Shown in pieces: positions 15,318 through 23,238 of a DNA stretch of 64,000 bases (the stretch's first letter is position 1; each line of letters begins with the position of its first letter). A model generated the notes under the pieces. It worked only from the letters and a program-made list of their open reading frames with translations, was not told where the DNA came from and ran no database searches. The stretch is from positions 1 to 64,000 of IMG/VR virus record IMGVR_UViG_3300034031_000020; one strand, written 5' to 3'. Source of the stretch: a virus. The translations under genes were made by a program, and so were the position numbers.

Positions 15318-15586
15318 GGCGCCGACTCGCCGACCTGTTGCGCCGGTGGGCCGACCGGGTCGACGACACGTCCGGGCCTCGGATGATGGGGCCGCACTCC
15401 TTCACCATCGAGCCGAGGGAAGGAGTGAGGTTCCGCACCGATGGCCGGGGGACCCCGCTGTGCTACCTGATGGAGCACTACCACCTGGCGCACGACGAAG
15501 CCGACACGGAGCACACCGTCGTCCTGTGGCGCAACATCGTCGAGGGCAAGGTCCCGTTCACCCGCCGGGCGGGGGGCCTGTCGTGA
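15314..15586 (+). CDS. Hypothetical 90-aa protein
   Basis: ATG start by overlap. Basic amphipathic N-terminal helix (MRRRLADLLRRWADRVDD), then a beta-rich portion. Ends in a GTGA overlap with the RuvC-like gene. No family recognised. Confidence 0.62.
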   Translation: MRRRLADLLRRWADRVDDTSGPRMMGPHSFTIEPREGVRFRTDGRGTPLCYLMEHYHLAHDEADTEHTVVLWRNIVEGKVPFTRRAGGLS

Positions 15587-16233
15587 ACGCGGTCATCGGC
15601 GGGGACCTGTCCCTGAAGCGGACCGGGATCTGCCTGCCGAACGGGCAGACGTTCCACATCGCGACCGGTGAAAAGGTGCGCGGCGACTACCGCCTCCACG
15701 ACCTGGGGCGGGCGTGGCGGCACTACCTGCGCGCGAACCCCTGCGACCTGGCCGTCCTCGAACACCCCGTCCGGTTCCAGTCGGCCGACGCCGCGATCGC
15801 CGTCGGCATGGCCCACGGGGTGTGCCGGGAGATCCTCGCCGAACTGCGGATCCCCGTCGCCCTGATCAACCCCAGCACCCTGAAGATGTTCGCCTGCGGG
15901 AAGGGGAGCGCAGACAAAGCCGAGATGATCGCCGCCGCGAACCGGCACCGGGAGGCCCGGCGGGCGTGGCCCGGCGCGCCGGAGATCCGGCCGATCGTCG
16001 ACGACAACGAGGCTGACGCGTGGTGGTTGCGGGCCATGGGCCTGTGGCACCTCGGGGAACGCGTCGTGAACGAGTCCGCTGACTCGTTCCTGCACGCCGA
16101 CACGGTCCGGGAGAAGGCGTGCCACGGGCCGTGGAAGGTCGAGGGGAAGTCGGGCGCGAAGTGGCCCGAGGTCGGAGCGCGGACCGCCGCTCGCGCTACC
16201 ACCCGACCTCGGGCCACTCGCGGCCGACTGTAG
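15583..16233 (+). CDS. RuvC-like Holliday-junction resolvase
   Basis: 216 aa from the overlapping GTG. Motifs of the RuvC/RNase-H fold: D8 (GGDLSLKRTGIC), E60 (LAVLEHP), a Lys/Ser-rich region (KMFACGKGSADKAEM) and acidic D140-D141 with D145 (VDDNEADAWWL), together making a two-metal site. The C-terminal 40 residues are basic and disordered. It would cut branched DNA made during recombination or before packaging. The last gene of the recombination set. Confidence 0.82.
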   Translation: MNAVIGGDLSLKRTGICLPNGQTFHIATGEKVRGDYRLHDLGRAWRHYLRANPCDLAVLEHPVRFQSADAAIAVGMAHGVCREILAELRIPVALINPSTLKMFACGKGSADKAEMIAAANRHREARRAWPGAPEIRPIVDDNEADAWWLRAMGLWHLGERVVNESADSFLHADTVREKACHGPWKVEGKSGAKWPEVGARTAARATTRPRATRGRL

Positions 16234-16302
16234 CCGTCGGCCTGACGCTCTCACCGCCCGCACACCTGACCAGAGACGCACTATCGAGAGAGACGATCGC
16301 AG

Positions 16303-16800
16303 ATGAGCATACTCACCCCCGGGCAGGATCTCAGATATCAGGCGCAACGCCGGGCGTACGCCCTGGGCGGACCGGTCCAGGTACGGGACTGGGAACTCCC
16401 GGCGGGCGACGGTGCGTGGACCCTCCTGGCCCGGTGCGGGCAGCAGCAGCCGGGCGCCCCTGACCCGGACATGTTCTTCCCACTGAAGAGTGACAGCGCC
16501 GAGACGTACCAGGCGCAGGCGTACTGCGCGCAGTGCCCCGTCCGGGACCTGTGCGACCAGGCGGCCACCAAGAACCGGTGGGTCGGCGTGTGGGGCGGCA
16601 TCCTGCGCGACGACCGGGGCAACCCGGTGCCGCTGTGCAAGGAACCCGGGTGCCTGCGGTACCGGGCCGTCGGCGCCGCCCGGTGCGGACCGTGCGGCAC
16701 CCGGTTCGGCCGCCCCCGCGCATCCCGGGCGGCATCACAGACCCCGGCGACCGAACTGGTCGCCGAGACCACCGAACGAGAGGTGGTGATGGTCGCGTGA
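16303..16800 (+). CDS. WhiB-family iron-sulfur transcription factor
   Basis: 165 aa. It has the four-Cys signature C45-x29-C75-x2-C78-x5-C84 that holds a 4Fe-4S cluster, followed by the GVWGG turn at about residue 94 and an extra C-terminal Cys-rich zinc-like segment (CKEPGC, CGPCG). WhiB proteins bind the main sigma factor and are confined to actinobacteria and their phages, which identifies the host group. ATG preceded by GAGAGAC. The phage copy may redirect host transcription or affect superinfection. Ends in a GTGA overlap. Confidence 0.88.
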   Translation: MSILTPGQDLRYQAQRRAYALGGPVQVRDWELPAGDGAWTLLARCGQQQPGAPDPDMFFPLKSDSAETYQAQAYCAQCPVRDLCDQAATKNRWVGVWGGILRDDRGNPVPLCKEPGCLRYRAVGAARCGPCGTRFGRPRASRAASQTPATELVAETTEREVVMVA

Positions 16801-17033
16801 GCATCCTCCGCTGTCACTGGTGCGGCAACGAAGCACAGCACCGGGTCAAGGCCCGGGGCGGCGACGGCGGACGTATGGAGATCGTGTACTGCGACCCGGA
16901 GGCGCCCTGTTGGGACAAGACGTTCAAGGTCGCGAAGAACCATCCGTATCAGGACTGGACACCGATCGAGCAGGCCAAACGGGGCCACCCCGACCTGTTC
17001 GATCTCTTACCCGATGAGGGGAAAACCGCATGA
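16797..17033 (+). CDS. Small zinc-ribbon-like protein
   Basis: 78 aa from the overlapping GTG. CHWCG at residues 6-10 and CDPEAPC at about 32-38 make a plausible four-Cys zinc site. A His/Pro-rich C-terminus follows. Overlap (ATGA) with the next gene. No specific family recognised. Confidence 0.65.
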   Translation: MSILRCHWCGNEAQHRVKARGGDGGRMEIVYCDPEAPCWDKTFKVAKNHPYQDWTPIEQAKRGHPDLFDLLPDEGKTA

Positions 17034-17815
17034 GTGGTGGATCGAAATTCAGCTCCGAAGTCCCGAAGGGCGACGCGTGGGGCGTGGAGAACGCCGTCGC
17101 TGAGGCCGCCGCCGAGTTCGAGGCGACCGGCCACAGCCCGATGATCCCGTGCATCGCGGTGATCGGAATCAAAGAGGTTCAGCTCCGGTCCGGCGACGAC
17201 GGCCCCACCCGGGTCGCGGTCGTGAACATCCGCCGGATCGAGGCACTCACCACCGACAGCGCCATCCGGACCGGGCAGAAGCTCGTCATGAAGGCGATGG
17301 AGAACCGGCGCGGCCCCGACACCATGCTCCCGTTCGACGAAGCCGAAATGATCACGCAGGCATTCGGCGGGGTCGACGTCGCGACCCTCGAACGAGAGGA
17401 GCAAGACGCCCGGGAACTGGCCGAGGACAAGGCGATGGACGACCCGCAACGTCTACGGCGACACCTCGTCGCCGTCCACAACCACACTGCCGACGAGATC
17501 GAAGGCATGGAGTGGGCCGACGTCCGGACCCTGCACGACTCCGACCACGAACGCGACCCCGCCGACGGCCTCGTCCCCCACGACAAGGACTGGTGGGAGT
17601 GGCGACGGGCCTCGCTCGAAGCGGCCGAAGCGGACGCGGACGCCGAGAACACTGCCGACCCTGACGACGGACCCGCCACGGAGATAGAGGACGGCGAGGA
17701 CGAGGAGGAGGACGACCTGCCGACGCACATGGTCGACAACCTGCCCGACGACGACGCTCCCGCAGTGCCGGGAGTCGAGTTCAGCGGCGACGACAAGAAC
17801 AGCACGGAGGACTAA
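17030..17815 (+). CDS. Hypothetical protein with very acidic C-terminus
   Basis: 261 aa, ATG by overlap. Residues 1-90 are mixed alpha/beta (IPCIAVIGIKEVQL, TRVAVVNIRRIEAL). The last about 70 are strongly acidic (EIEDGEDEEEDDLP), as seen in proteins that mimic or shield DNA or bind single-strand-binding proteins. Its place between recombination and replication genes fits a DNA-transaction accessory role. Not assigned to a family. Confidence 0.66.
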   Translation: MSGGSKFSSEVPKGDAWGVENAVAEAAAEFEATGHSPMIPCIAVIGIKEVQLRSGDDGPTRVAVVNIRRIEALTTDSAIRTGQKLVMKAMENRRGPDTMLPFDEAEMITQAFGGVDVATLEREEQDARELAEDKAMDDPQRLRRHLVAVHNHTADEIEGMEWADVRTLHDSDHERDPADGLVPHDKDWWEWRRASLEAAEADADAENTADPDDGPATEIEDGEDEEEDDLPTHMVDNLPDDDAPAVPGVEFSGDDKNSTED

Positions 17816-18136
17816 ATGCGCTGGGCGGAACTGGTTGCGGACTGCCGCGACAAGGGTCTGACCCCCCCGACGTACCGGCAGATGGACGGCTGGTCGACGA
17901 AGGGTCTGATCAAGTTCGAGAACCGACTGGGACACCCCGGGGGCCAGTTCCGCTGGTGGCCGCCGGAGGAGATCGGCGTCGCTGTGGCCGTGGCGCGGCT
18001 CGTCCGCGTCGGCCTGGACGTCGACCTCGCGTTCCAGGTCGCCAGGACGAAGCCGGACAAGTTCGGGTGTCGGCGCCTCATCCTGGACGGAGGCTCGCGC
18101 CCGCGAATCGCGGTCGAGATCGACGGCTTCCAGTGA
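17816..18136 (+). CDS. MerR-like winged-helix regulator
   Basis: 106 aa starting at the base after the upstream stop. DGWSTKGLIKFENRLGHPGGQ followed by RWWPPEEIGVAVAVARL matches the MerR/excisionase type of helix-turn-helix with its wing. Length is close to a bare DNA-binding domain with a short tail. It may be a transcription regulator or an excisionase-like factor; no integrase is visible in the window. Confidence 0.65.
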   Translation: MRWAELVADCRDKGLTPPTYRQMDGWSTKGLIKFENRLGHPGGQFRWWPPEEIGVAVAVARLVRVGLDVDLAFQVARTKPDKFGCRRLILDGGSRPRIAVEIDGFQ

Positions 18137-18582
18137 CCGCCGAGCAACTGCTGTTGCCGCTGCCGGGCCCACTCATGGGCCCGGCAGCGGCGCCGCCTAA
18201 GCCGGACGAGTCCCCGGACCGGCGGCGCACCCGGCGGCAGCGCGAAGCGGTCACGAACGGGGTCCACCCCCTCACCGTGTCCCTGTCCGGACCGCTCGGC
18301 CTGCACCGTCAGGCCGCCGAGCAGGGACGCACGTGCGGGAACTGCCGATTCCGGGACCTGATCCAGGGCCCCAGTGCCAGCGCCCACCCGAAGTGCCTCG
18401 TCGAGCGGGGGCCGCACAGCCGGACCACCGCCTACGACTGCCCGTACCCCCGGGTCTCGTTCGGCTCGGGCACGGACGTGCGGAAGTGGTGGCCCGCCTG
18501 CCCTGATCACGAGTGGGGAGACAACGGACTCAGCCCGGACGCCGCCCGGTCCGGGCCTGCCGACGTCAACGCAGACGAATAG
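18133..18582 (+). CDS. Zinc-binding hypothetical protein
   Basis: 149 aa from a GTG overlapping the upstream TGA. Disordered basic first third, then CGNCRF, with more Cys at KCL, DCPYP and ACPDHEW giving a likely zinc site of the kind found in small phage replication-region proteins. Just upstream of the replication ATPase gene. No family recognised. Confidence 0.65.
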   Translation: MTAEQLLLPLPGPLMGPAAAPPKPDESPDRRRTRRQREAVTNGVHPLTVSLSGPLGLHRQAAEQGRTCGNCRFRDLIQGPSASAHPKCLVERGPHSRTTAYDCPYPRVSFGSGTDVRKWWPACPDHEWGDNGLSPDAARSGPADVNADE

Positions 18583-18592
18583 AGATCACACC

Positions 18593-19993
18593 ATGACCAG
18601 AGACGCTGACGTCCTGTCCGTACCCGACGACCCATGGGAGGGGATGCTCGACGAGAACGGCGACGTCGTTGAGCCGCCGGACGATGACGCGACCTCGGTC
18701 ACCCGCGCCGAACGGGCGTCCGCCGACCCGGACGACTTCTGGCAGGCCCGGCCGATCCTGAAGCACATCCACGCCTTCGCCCGCAGCCAGCGGGTAGGCC
18801 CGTGGGCGGTCCTCGGGACGGCGCTGGCCCGGGTCATCGCGCAGACGCCCCCGGAGATCCAGCTCCCCCCCACCATCGGCTCGTACGCGAGCCTGAACCT
18901 GTTCGTCGGCCTGGTCGGGGAGTCCGGCGACGGTAAGGACGCCGCGCAGGAAGTCGCCGCCGATGCGCTCTACATCGAGAACCCCACGTTCCGGGTCGCC
19001 CCCCTCGGTTCCGGTGAGGGGCTCGCGCACATGTTCATGCGGCCCGGCAAGGCCACGAAGGACGACCCGTACCCGGAGGCCGAGCAGTACAACCGGTCCA
19101 GCCTCGTCACCATCGGGGAGATCGACTCGTTGGCCGCCCTCGTCCAGCGACAGTCGTCCACCGTGACGACGCAGCTCCGTCAGGCGGCCATGGGGCAGCA
19201 GCTCGGGTTCTTCTACGCCGACGCGGCGAAACGGATGATGGTCCCGCCGCACTCCTACCGGCTGTGTCTCGTCGCGGGCATCCAGCCGGAGCGGTCCGGC
19301 ATCCTGTTGAACGACGAGGCCGGTGGGACCCCGCAGCGGTTCATCTGGCTGCCGACCGGCGACCCCGGCGCGCAGCGCAGCGTCCCCCCGGCGCCGACCC
19401 CCATGATCTGGCAGCCGCCGGACTGGATGTATGCCGAGCGGGCGCACTCCAACGGGCAGATGAGACGACTCGTCACCCTCCCGGAGATCGTCCGGGACAT
19501 GATCATTGACGCGCGGGTGAGCAGGCTCCAGGGGACCGGCGAGAAGCTCAACTCCCACGCGTTGCTGACCCGGGCGAAGGTCGCCGCCGCGTTCATGATC
19601 CTGGACGGCCGGTACCGGCCGGAGGAAACCGACTGGGACCTGTCCGGCACCGTCATGACGGTCTCCGACACGCAGCGGGCCCGCTGCCAGCGCGCACTCC
19701 AAACCGAGGCGAAGAAGGCCAACCTCGGCAAGGCCCTGGCCGACGCGGACCGGACCCTCGTCGTGGAGGAGCACATCGACCGGGTAAAGGTCACGAAGTG
19801 TTCCGAATCGGTCAAGCGCATCTTAAGGATCAACGGCGCAGTGACCAGTGGGGTGCTCCGCCAGAAACTCCACGTCAGTAACCGAGAGTATATGGACGCG
19901 GCGGTTGACGTTCTCCACCTGGCGGGGGAGATTCAGGTCGAGGAGACTGAGTACCGGGGGCAGAAGGGGAAGCGGATATGGCTCCCCGAGTAA
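18593..19993 (+). CDS. Replication-type AAA/RecA-fold ATPase with C-terminal winged helix
   Basis: 466 aa. A P-loop-like GLVGESGDGKD (residues 106-116) has Asp where Ser/Thr normally follows the Lys. A Walker B-like SLVTIGEIDSL follows about 70 residues later. The last about 60 residues (KCSESVKRILRINGAVTSGV to LAGEIQVEE) read as a winged helix. The plan resembles DUF3987-like and helicase-type replication proteins that open an origin or unwind DNA. It lies immediately before the AT-rich inverted-repeat region, which supports an initiator or helicase role. Confidence 0.68.
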   Translation: MTRDADVLSVPDDPWEGMLDENGDVVEPPDDDATSVTRAERASADPDDFWQARPILKHIHAFARSQRVGPWAVLGTALARVIAQTPPEIQLPPTIGSYASLNLFVGLVGESGDGKDAAQEVAADALYIENPTFRVAPLGSGEGLAHMFMRPGKATKDDPYPEAEQYNRSSLVTIGEIDSLAALVQRQSSTVTTQLRQAAMGQQLGFFYADAAKRMMVPPHSYRLCLVAGIQPERSGILLNDEAGGTPQRFIWLPTGDPGAQRSVPPAPTPMIWQPPDWMYAERAHSNGQMRRLVTLPEIVRDMIIDARVSRLQGTGEKLNSHALLTRAKVAAAFMILDGRYRPEETDWDLSGTVMTVSDTQRARCQRALQTEAKKANLGKALADADRTLVVEEHIDRVKVTKCSESVKRILRINGAVTSGVLRQKLHVSNREYMDAAVDVLHLAGEIQVEETEYRGQKGKRIWLPE

Positions 19994-20009
19994 CGCGAGT
20001 CAGTTTCGC

Positions 20010-20176
20010 TTTAAGGGGTGTAGGGGTGTACCAGGTACACCCCTTGGCTACAAATAAGCCTGAATCGACGATCATCGAAAAAGGCTCTGACCTGCATATA
20101 TATAAAAAAATGGTCTGATATATAGAGAGGGTTTGCGGCCAAGGGGTGTACCAGGTACACCCCTACACCCCTTAAA
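20010..20176. other. Candidate replication origin: long inverted repeat around an AT-rich core
   Basis: Two 39-bp arms (20010-20048 and 20138-20176) are inverted copies matching at 38 of 39 positions. Each arm contains a palindrome GGGGTGTACC-A-GGTACACCCC beside a further AAGGGGTGTA block. The 89-bp centre is AT-rich, with runs such as ATATATATAAAAAAA, in an otherwise very GC-rich genome. It lies in the 220-bp gap right after the replication ATPase gene. Iteron-like palindromes flanking an easily melted core are what an origin needs; a paired terminator or partition site is the main alternative. Confidence 0.65.
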
Positions 20177-20213
20177 TCAAGATCACGGCACGTCGAGCGA
20201 AGGAGCCATCCAG

Positions 20214-20882
20214 GTGAGCGAGCGACCCGACAGCGACCACAGCGACAACGTCCCGGACGTGACCACCTCAGCCGGGGAAGACATCACCGAGAACACACAG
20301 CGAGTGACAGACGGCCGTCCGGCGGTTCCTGTCGATGCGGTCGAAGGCCGGACCCCGACGGGCGGCGAGGGCGGTTCGCGGCAGGGCCTGGGTACGGGTC
20401 GGGTGTCGGTGGTCCACGTGGACGCGGCCTCCGGTGCCTCGCTCCCCCCGTTCGACGTCTCGGCGGCGGTCGCGGCGTGCGTCGCGGCGACCGGGGCACC
20501 GGTGGCGCTCACGCCCCCGCAGTGCTGCCCGGTGTTCCCGGACGGCGCGCATCGGTGCGGCCTGCCCGCGACGCACCTCGCTGGCACCTCTGAGAGCGCC
20601 GTGGAGGGCCGTTCGGCGGCGGACCACGTCTGTGGGTGCGGCTTCGTGTGGTGTTCGACCTCGGGCGGCGTGAGCGGGCTGTGCGCGGACATGGAGCAGT
20701 CGTCCCGGTCGGGCGCTGAGCGGGTCGTGAGCCGGATCGTGGAGCGGCTGACGAAGGTGGGGTACGACCTGACCGACAAGGAGTGGCGGGTCGCGGCGGG
20801 TGCGGGCGGCGGCGGCCGTTCGGGGTTCTCCCCGGTGGAGGTGGTCCGGCAGGTGGCGCGCCGGGAGGGCGCCGATCTGTGA
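20214..20882 (+). CDS. Hypothetical 222-aa protein with Cys-rich core
   Basis: GTG start at 20214 with GAAGGAGCC upstream. The first 85 residues are disordered (Ser/Thr/Gly/Asp). The middle has several Cys pairs (QCCPV, HRCGL, CGCGFVWC), and the C-terminus has a helix (VVSRIVERLTKVGYDLTDKE) and a Gly-rich turn. A zinc-binding core is likely. First gene to the right of the candidate origin. No family recognised. Confidence 0.65.
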   Translation: MSERPDSDHSDNVPDVTTSAGEDITENTQRVTDGRPAVPVDAVEGRTPTGGEGGSRQGLGTGRVSVVHVDAASGASLPPFDVSAAVAACVAATGAPVALTPPQCCPVFPDGAHRCGLPATHLAGTSESAVEGRSAADHVCGCGFVWCSTSGGVSGLCADMEQSSRSGAERVVSRIVERLTKVGYDLTDKEWRVAAGAGGGGRSGFSPVEVVRQVARREGADL

Positions 20883-20930
20883 GACCCTTCTGGGCGGTAT
20901 GAACTGCCTGCCGACTTGGAGGACCTGAGG

Positions 20931-21638
20931 ATGATCACCAACACGGACGCCCCCGTGCACGGCCACACGGCCGACAGCACGGGGGCGCGCACCGACGAGG
21001 CCCCGACGGATGTCCTCGACGACCGCGCGGATTGTGAGCACTGCCGAGGGACGGGGAAAGCGTTGCGGACGTCGGACTGGCTGGCGGCGTCGTTGACGCT
21101 GTTCCCGACGGAGTCCCCGGAGAAAATGGACTCGATCATCGCGGAGTTCTACCGGCGGCTCGTGGCCGCCGACGAGGGCAAGGACCTGGGCGACCGGGTC
21201 GCCCCGCTGTTCCCGGCGGACCTGACGACGGGTCCGGCGTTGAACTCGAAAGGCAACCGGCAGCGGGACATGCTGCTGCACGCGATCGTGAGCTTGGTCG
21301 AGAACTTCGACCCGGATCATCTGAACTCGGCGAACATGCGCCAGTTGGTGGAGATCCTCCGGAAGGAGGGCCGTAACCACGCCGCATTCGAGCGCCCGGA
21401 CGGCACGGTGCGTGGGGTGACGCGGGCGGAGTACGAGGAAGTCGGCGCCGTCCTGATGACGATGCTGCGGGAAGTGTTCGCCGACCTGTGGCTACCCCAG
21501 TTCGACGCGGGGTGGGTCGAGGCGTACGAGTTCGCGATGATCGAGATGCTGCACGCGCAGCAGCACTATCGGATGCCGGACGGCCGCCGACCGCAGTTCG
21601 GGCGCCGGGTCCGGGCCTCCGTGGGGGGTGCCGAGTGA
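20931..21638 (+). CDS. Globin-domain protein
   Basis: 235 aa. The ATG at 20931 is preceded by GGAGG. Residues about 48-212 fit the bacterial globin fold: Y74 (EFYRRL, B10), F94 (PLFPAD, CD1), H150 (EGRNHAAF, the haem-binding F8 position), then GVTRAEYEEVG (Y168, G5) and WLPQFDAGWVEAYEFAMIEML as the G-H helices. Loops before F94 and after H150 are longer than in Vitreoscilla haemoglobin. The N-terminal extension has a CEHCRGTG motif like a DnaJ zinc half-site. Likely binds haem and an oxygen or NO ligand; the role in infection is unknown. Confidence 0.7.
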   Translation: MITNTDAPVHGHTADSTGARTDEAPTDVLDDRADCEHCRGTGKALRTSDWLAASLTLFPTESPEKMDSIIAEFYRRLVAADEGKDLGDRVAPLFPADLTTGPALNSKGNRQRDMLLHAIVSLVENFDPDHLNSANMRQLVEILRKEGRNHAAFERPDGTVRGVTRAEYEEVGAVLMTMLREVFADLWLPQFDAGWVEAYEFAMIEMLHAQQHYRMPDGRRPQFGRRVRASVGGAE

Positions 21639-21877
21639 TCACCGGTCAGAAAGTGGTCACGCCGGGGGCTTTGGCCGCCGCGTTCACGGAGTGGGACCGC
21701 CGGTACCGGGAGGACCCGGAGGGTTTCGACCGGGAGTACCAGGCGACCTCGTCGGCGACGGAGTACGGGGCCCGCGCGGCGGAGTACCTGTTGAAGGTCC
21801 TCCGCAGCCAGGGCGGGGTCGCGACCCTGTCCGAGGGTGCGATCGTCCGTGACCCGGTCGTCGAGGGTGACGCGTGA
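21635..21877 (+). CDS. Hypothetical 80-aa protein
   Basis: GTG start by GTGA overlap with the globin gene, ending in another GTGA overlap. Helical with many charged and aromatic residues (AAFTEWDRRYREDPEGFDRE). Such overlap ties its output to the globin gene. No family recognised. Confidence 0.64.
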   Translation: MITGQKVVTPGALAAAFTEWDRRYREDPEGFDREYQATSSATEYGARAAEYLLKVLRSQGGVATLSEGAIVRDPVVEGDA

Positions 21878-22119
21878 CGCGCCGGTCCGGCCCCGGGGTC
21901 CGGGCGAAGCGGCAACAGGCCCGCGACGCGCGGCGCCGGGCGGCGAAACCGTTGACAGTGGCCGCGATCGCGCGGTCGGTGGCCACGAACTCGTTGTCCG
22001 GGGCCGTCCTCGGCGGCCAGCCGCGTACGGCCCGGGTCCCGGCGTACCGGGCTGACCCGGCGGTCCAGCGCCCGAACCTGATTCAGCAGTGGATGAGGGC
22101 GAGGGGCCGGACGCGGTGA
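21874..22119 (+). CDS. Small basic protein
   Basis: 81 aa from an overlapping GTG. The N-terminal third is strongly basic (RAKRQQARDARRRAAKP), suggesting nucleic-acid binding. The middle (LTVAAIARSVATNSLSGAVL) could be a short helix-turn-helix. Coupled to both neighbours. No family recognised. Confidence 0.6.
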   Translation: MTRRSGPGVRAKRQQARDARRRAAKPLTVAAIARSVATNSLSGAVLGGQPRTARVPAYRADPAVQRPNLIQQWMRARGRTR

Positions 22120-22193
22120 GGTGGGTCGAGTGGTTGCATCAGCACGACTGGGAGTTCTTCCTGTGGTGCTGGCTGATGGTGATGATCTTCTGA
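22116..22193 (+). CDS. Possible 25-aa hydrophobic peptide
   Basis: GTG overlapping the previous TGA, running 25 codons rich in Trp, Phe, Leu and Met (EFFLWCWLMVMIF at the end). It is kept because it continues the start-stop overlap chain and would make a single membrane helix. It is too short to be sure. Confidence 0.35.
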   Translation: MRWVEWLHQHDWEFFLWCWLMVMIF

Positions 22194-22197
22194 TGGG

Positions 22198-22506
22198 GTG
22201 GGTTCACGCATGTTGATGACACCTGCCCCGCCGAGGGGCACCGATGAGGCCATCACGATCATCCGGGACGAGGACGGGCGCCTGCACCTGGAGGGCGACG
22301 CCGAGCCGCCCGCGTACACGGCGTTCTCGGCGGAGTTGCTGGCGATGCTGCGCCGCAGCGGCTCGCTGTGGGCGTCGCTGGACGGCGACACGGTCGTGAT
22401 GCGGTTGACGGGCCTGACCCTGCGGTACCAGCTCACCGGGGAGGTCGACCTGGGTGACGCCCACGTCGGCCAGCGGGTCACTGAGGACGGGGAGCCGTGG
22501 CCATGA
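22198..22506 (+). CDS. Hypothetical ~100-aa protein
   Basis: The start is uncertain: GTG at 22198 or ATG at 22210 or 22216. A DEAITIIRDEDGRLHLEGD segment and a TLRYQLTGEVDL segment suggest a small beta-rich domain. ATGA overlap with the DUF1353 gene. No family recognised. Confidence 0.6.
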   Translation: MGSRMLMTPAPPRGTDEAITIIRDEDGRLHLEGDAEPPAYTAFSAELLAMLRRSGSLWASLDGDTVVMRLTGLTLRYQLTGEVDLGDAHVGQRVTEDGEPWP

Positions 22507-23042
22507 GGATGCGGCTGGCGACGTCCCGGTTCGACGACGAAACGCGTGTCCTCGTGGAGGCTCTCGACGCTGAGCACTGGAAGACGCTGCGCGACATCAC
22601 GTACGGCCCGTACACGGTCCCGGCGGGGTTCCGCACGGACTTCGCTTCGGTCCCCCGCGTCGCCGTGTGGTTGATCCCCCGGTTCGGCCGGTTCACCCTC
22701 GCCGCGATCCTGCACGACTATCTGTTGACCTTGGTTCGGGCGGGTTCGCTGGCTTCGGTGGAGGCGGACCGGGTGTTCCGGGAGGCCCTGGCCGGGTTGG
22801 ATACCCCACCGGTCCGGCAGTGGTTGATGTGGACGGGTGTCCGGTGGGGCGCGGCGGCGAGCCCGTACCGGCGGGCCGGTTGGTGGCGGACCGCGCCGCA
22901 GGTCCTGGGGATGACGGTGGCCGTGTTGTCGACGGTGGTCATCCCGGTCGCCGTGGTCGCGGTCGCGCTCGGGCTGGCGGTCTATTCGCTGTTCGAGGCC
23001 GCAGCGACCGGCGGGCGCCGCCGGGGCAACCTGACCACGTAG
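22503..23042 (+). CDS. DUF1353 family protein with C-terminal membrane helix
   Basis: 179 aa from the overlapping ATG. The DUF1353 signature is clear: ITYGPYTVPAGFRTDFASVP then a hydrophobic helix and AAILHDYLL, with conserved D, H and D residues. A single long hydrophobic segment (about residues 138-166) anchors the end. DUF1353 proteins are common in phage genomes next to structural or lysis genes; the function is not established. It is the last gene of the long coupled operon. Confidence 0.8.
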   Translation: MRMRLATSRFDDETRVLVEALDAEHWKTLRDITYGPYTVPAGFRTDFASVPRVAVWLIPRFGRFTLAAILHDYLLTLVRAGSLASVEADRVFREALAGLDTPPVRQWLMWTGVRWGAAASPYRRAGWWRTAPQVLGMTVAVLSTVVIPVAVVAVALGLAVYSLFEAAATGGRRRGNLTT

Positions 23043-23238
23043 GGTGCGATAGGATTACCCCTGATCGAAACTAGCGGTCCTGCTGCTCGATCAGCTTCGC
23101 GATAGCGCCGGTCACCCAGTGGGTGACCGGCGTTTCGTGTCTACACGGCACGTGGGCCCTTGCCACCTGGCCGCCCGTGCCGTGTGATCGACGCACAGGG
23201 CGGCCAGGTTCGGTCCCCCGCGACGAAAGGACCCCGAC
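23043..23238 (+). other. Structured gap between the early operon and the 23-kb virion-type genes
   Basis: It holds one 8-bp inverted pair (CTGATCGA / TCGATCAG, about 23061-23095) and a strong terminator hairpin at 23106-23132. There is no convincing promoter: TAGGAT at 23050 lacks a correctly spaced -35. A short attenuator-like RNA or simply the end of the operon are both possible. Confidence 0.45.
23106..23140 (+). terminator. Intrinsic terminator
   Basis: Perfect 12-bp stem CGCCGGTCACCC / GGGTGACCGGCG with a 3-base loop, followed by TTTCGTGT. It separates the coupled operon ending at 23042 from the gene at 23239. Confidence 0.75.

Noticed and set aside
15583-18136. Search for an integrase or excisionase module around the MerR-like gene
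   Set aside because: No tyrosine or serine integrase motifs occur anywhere in the window, so a lysogeny module cannot be claimed.
23031-23055. CTGACC...TAGGAT as a promoter before the 23239 gene
   Set aside because: The spacer is only 13 bp, too short for a sigma70-type promoter.
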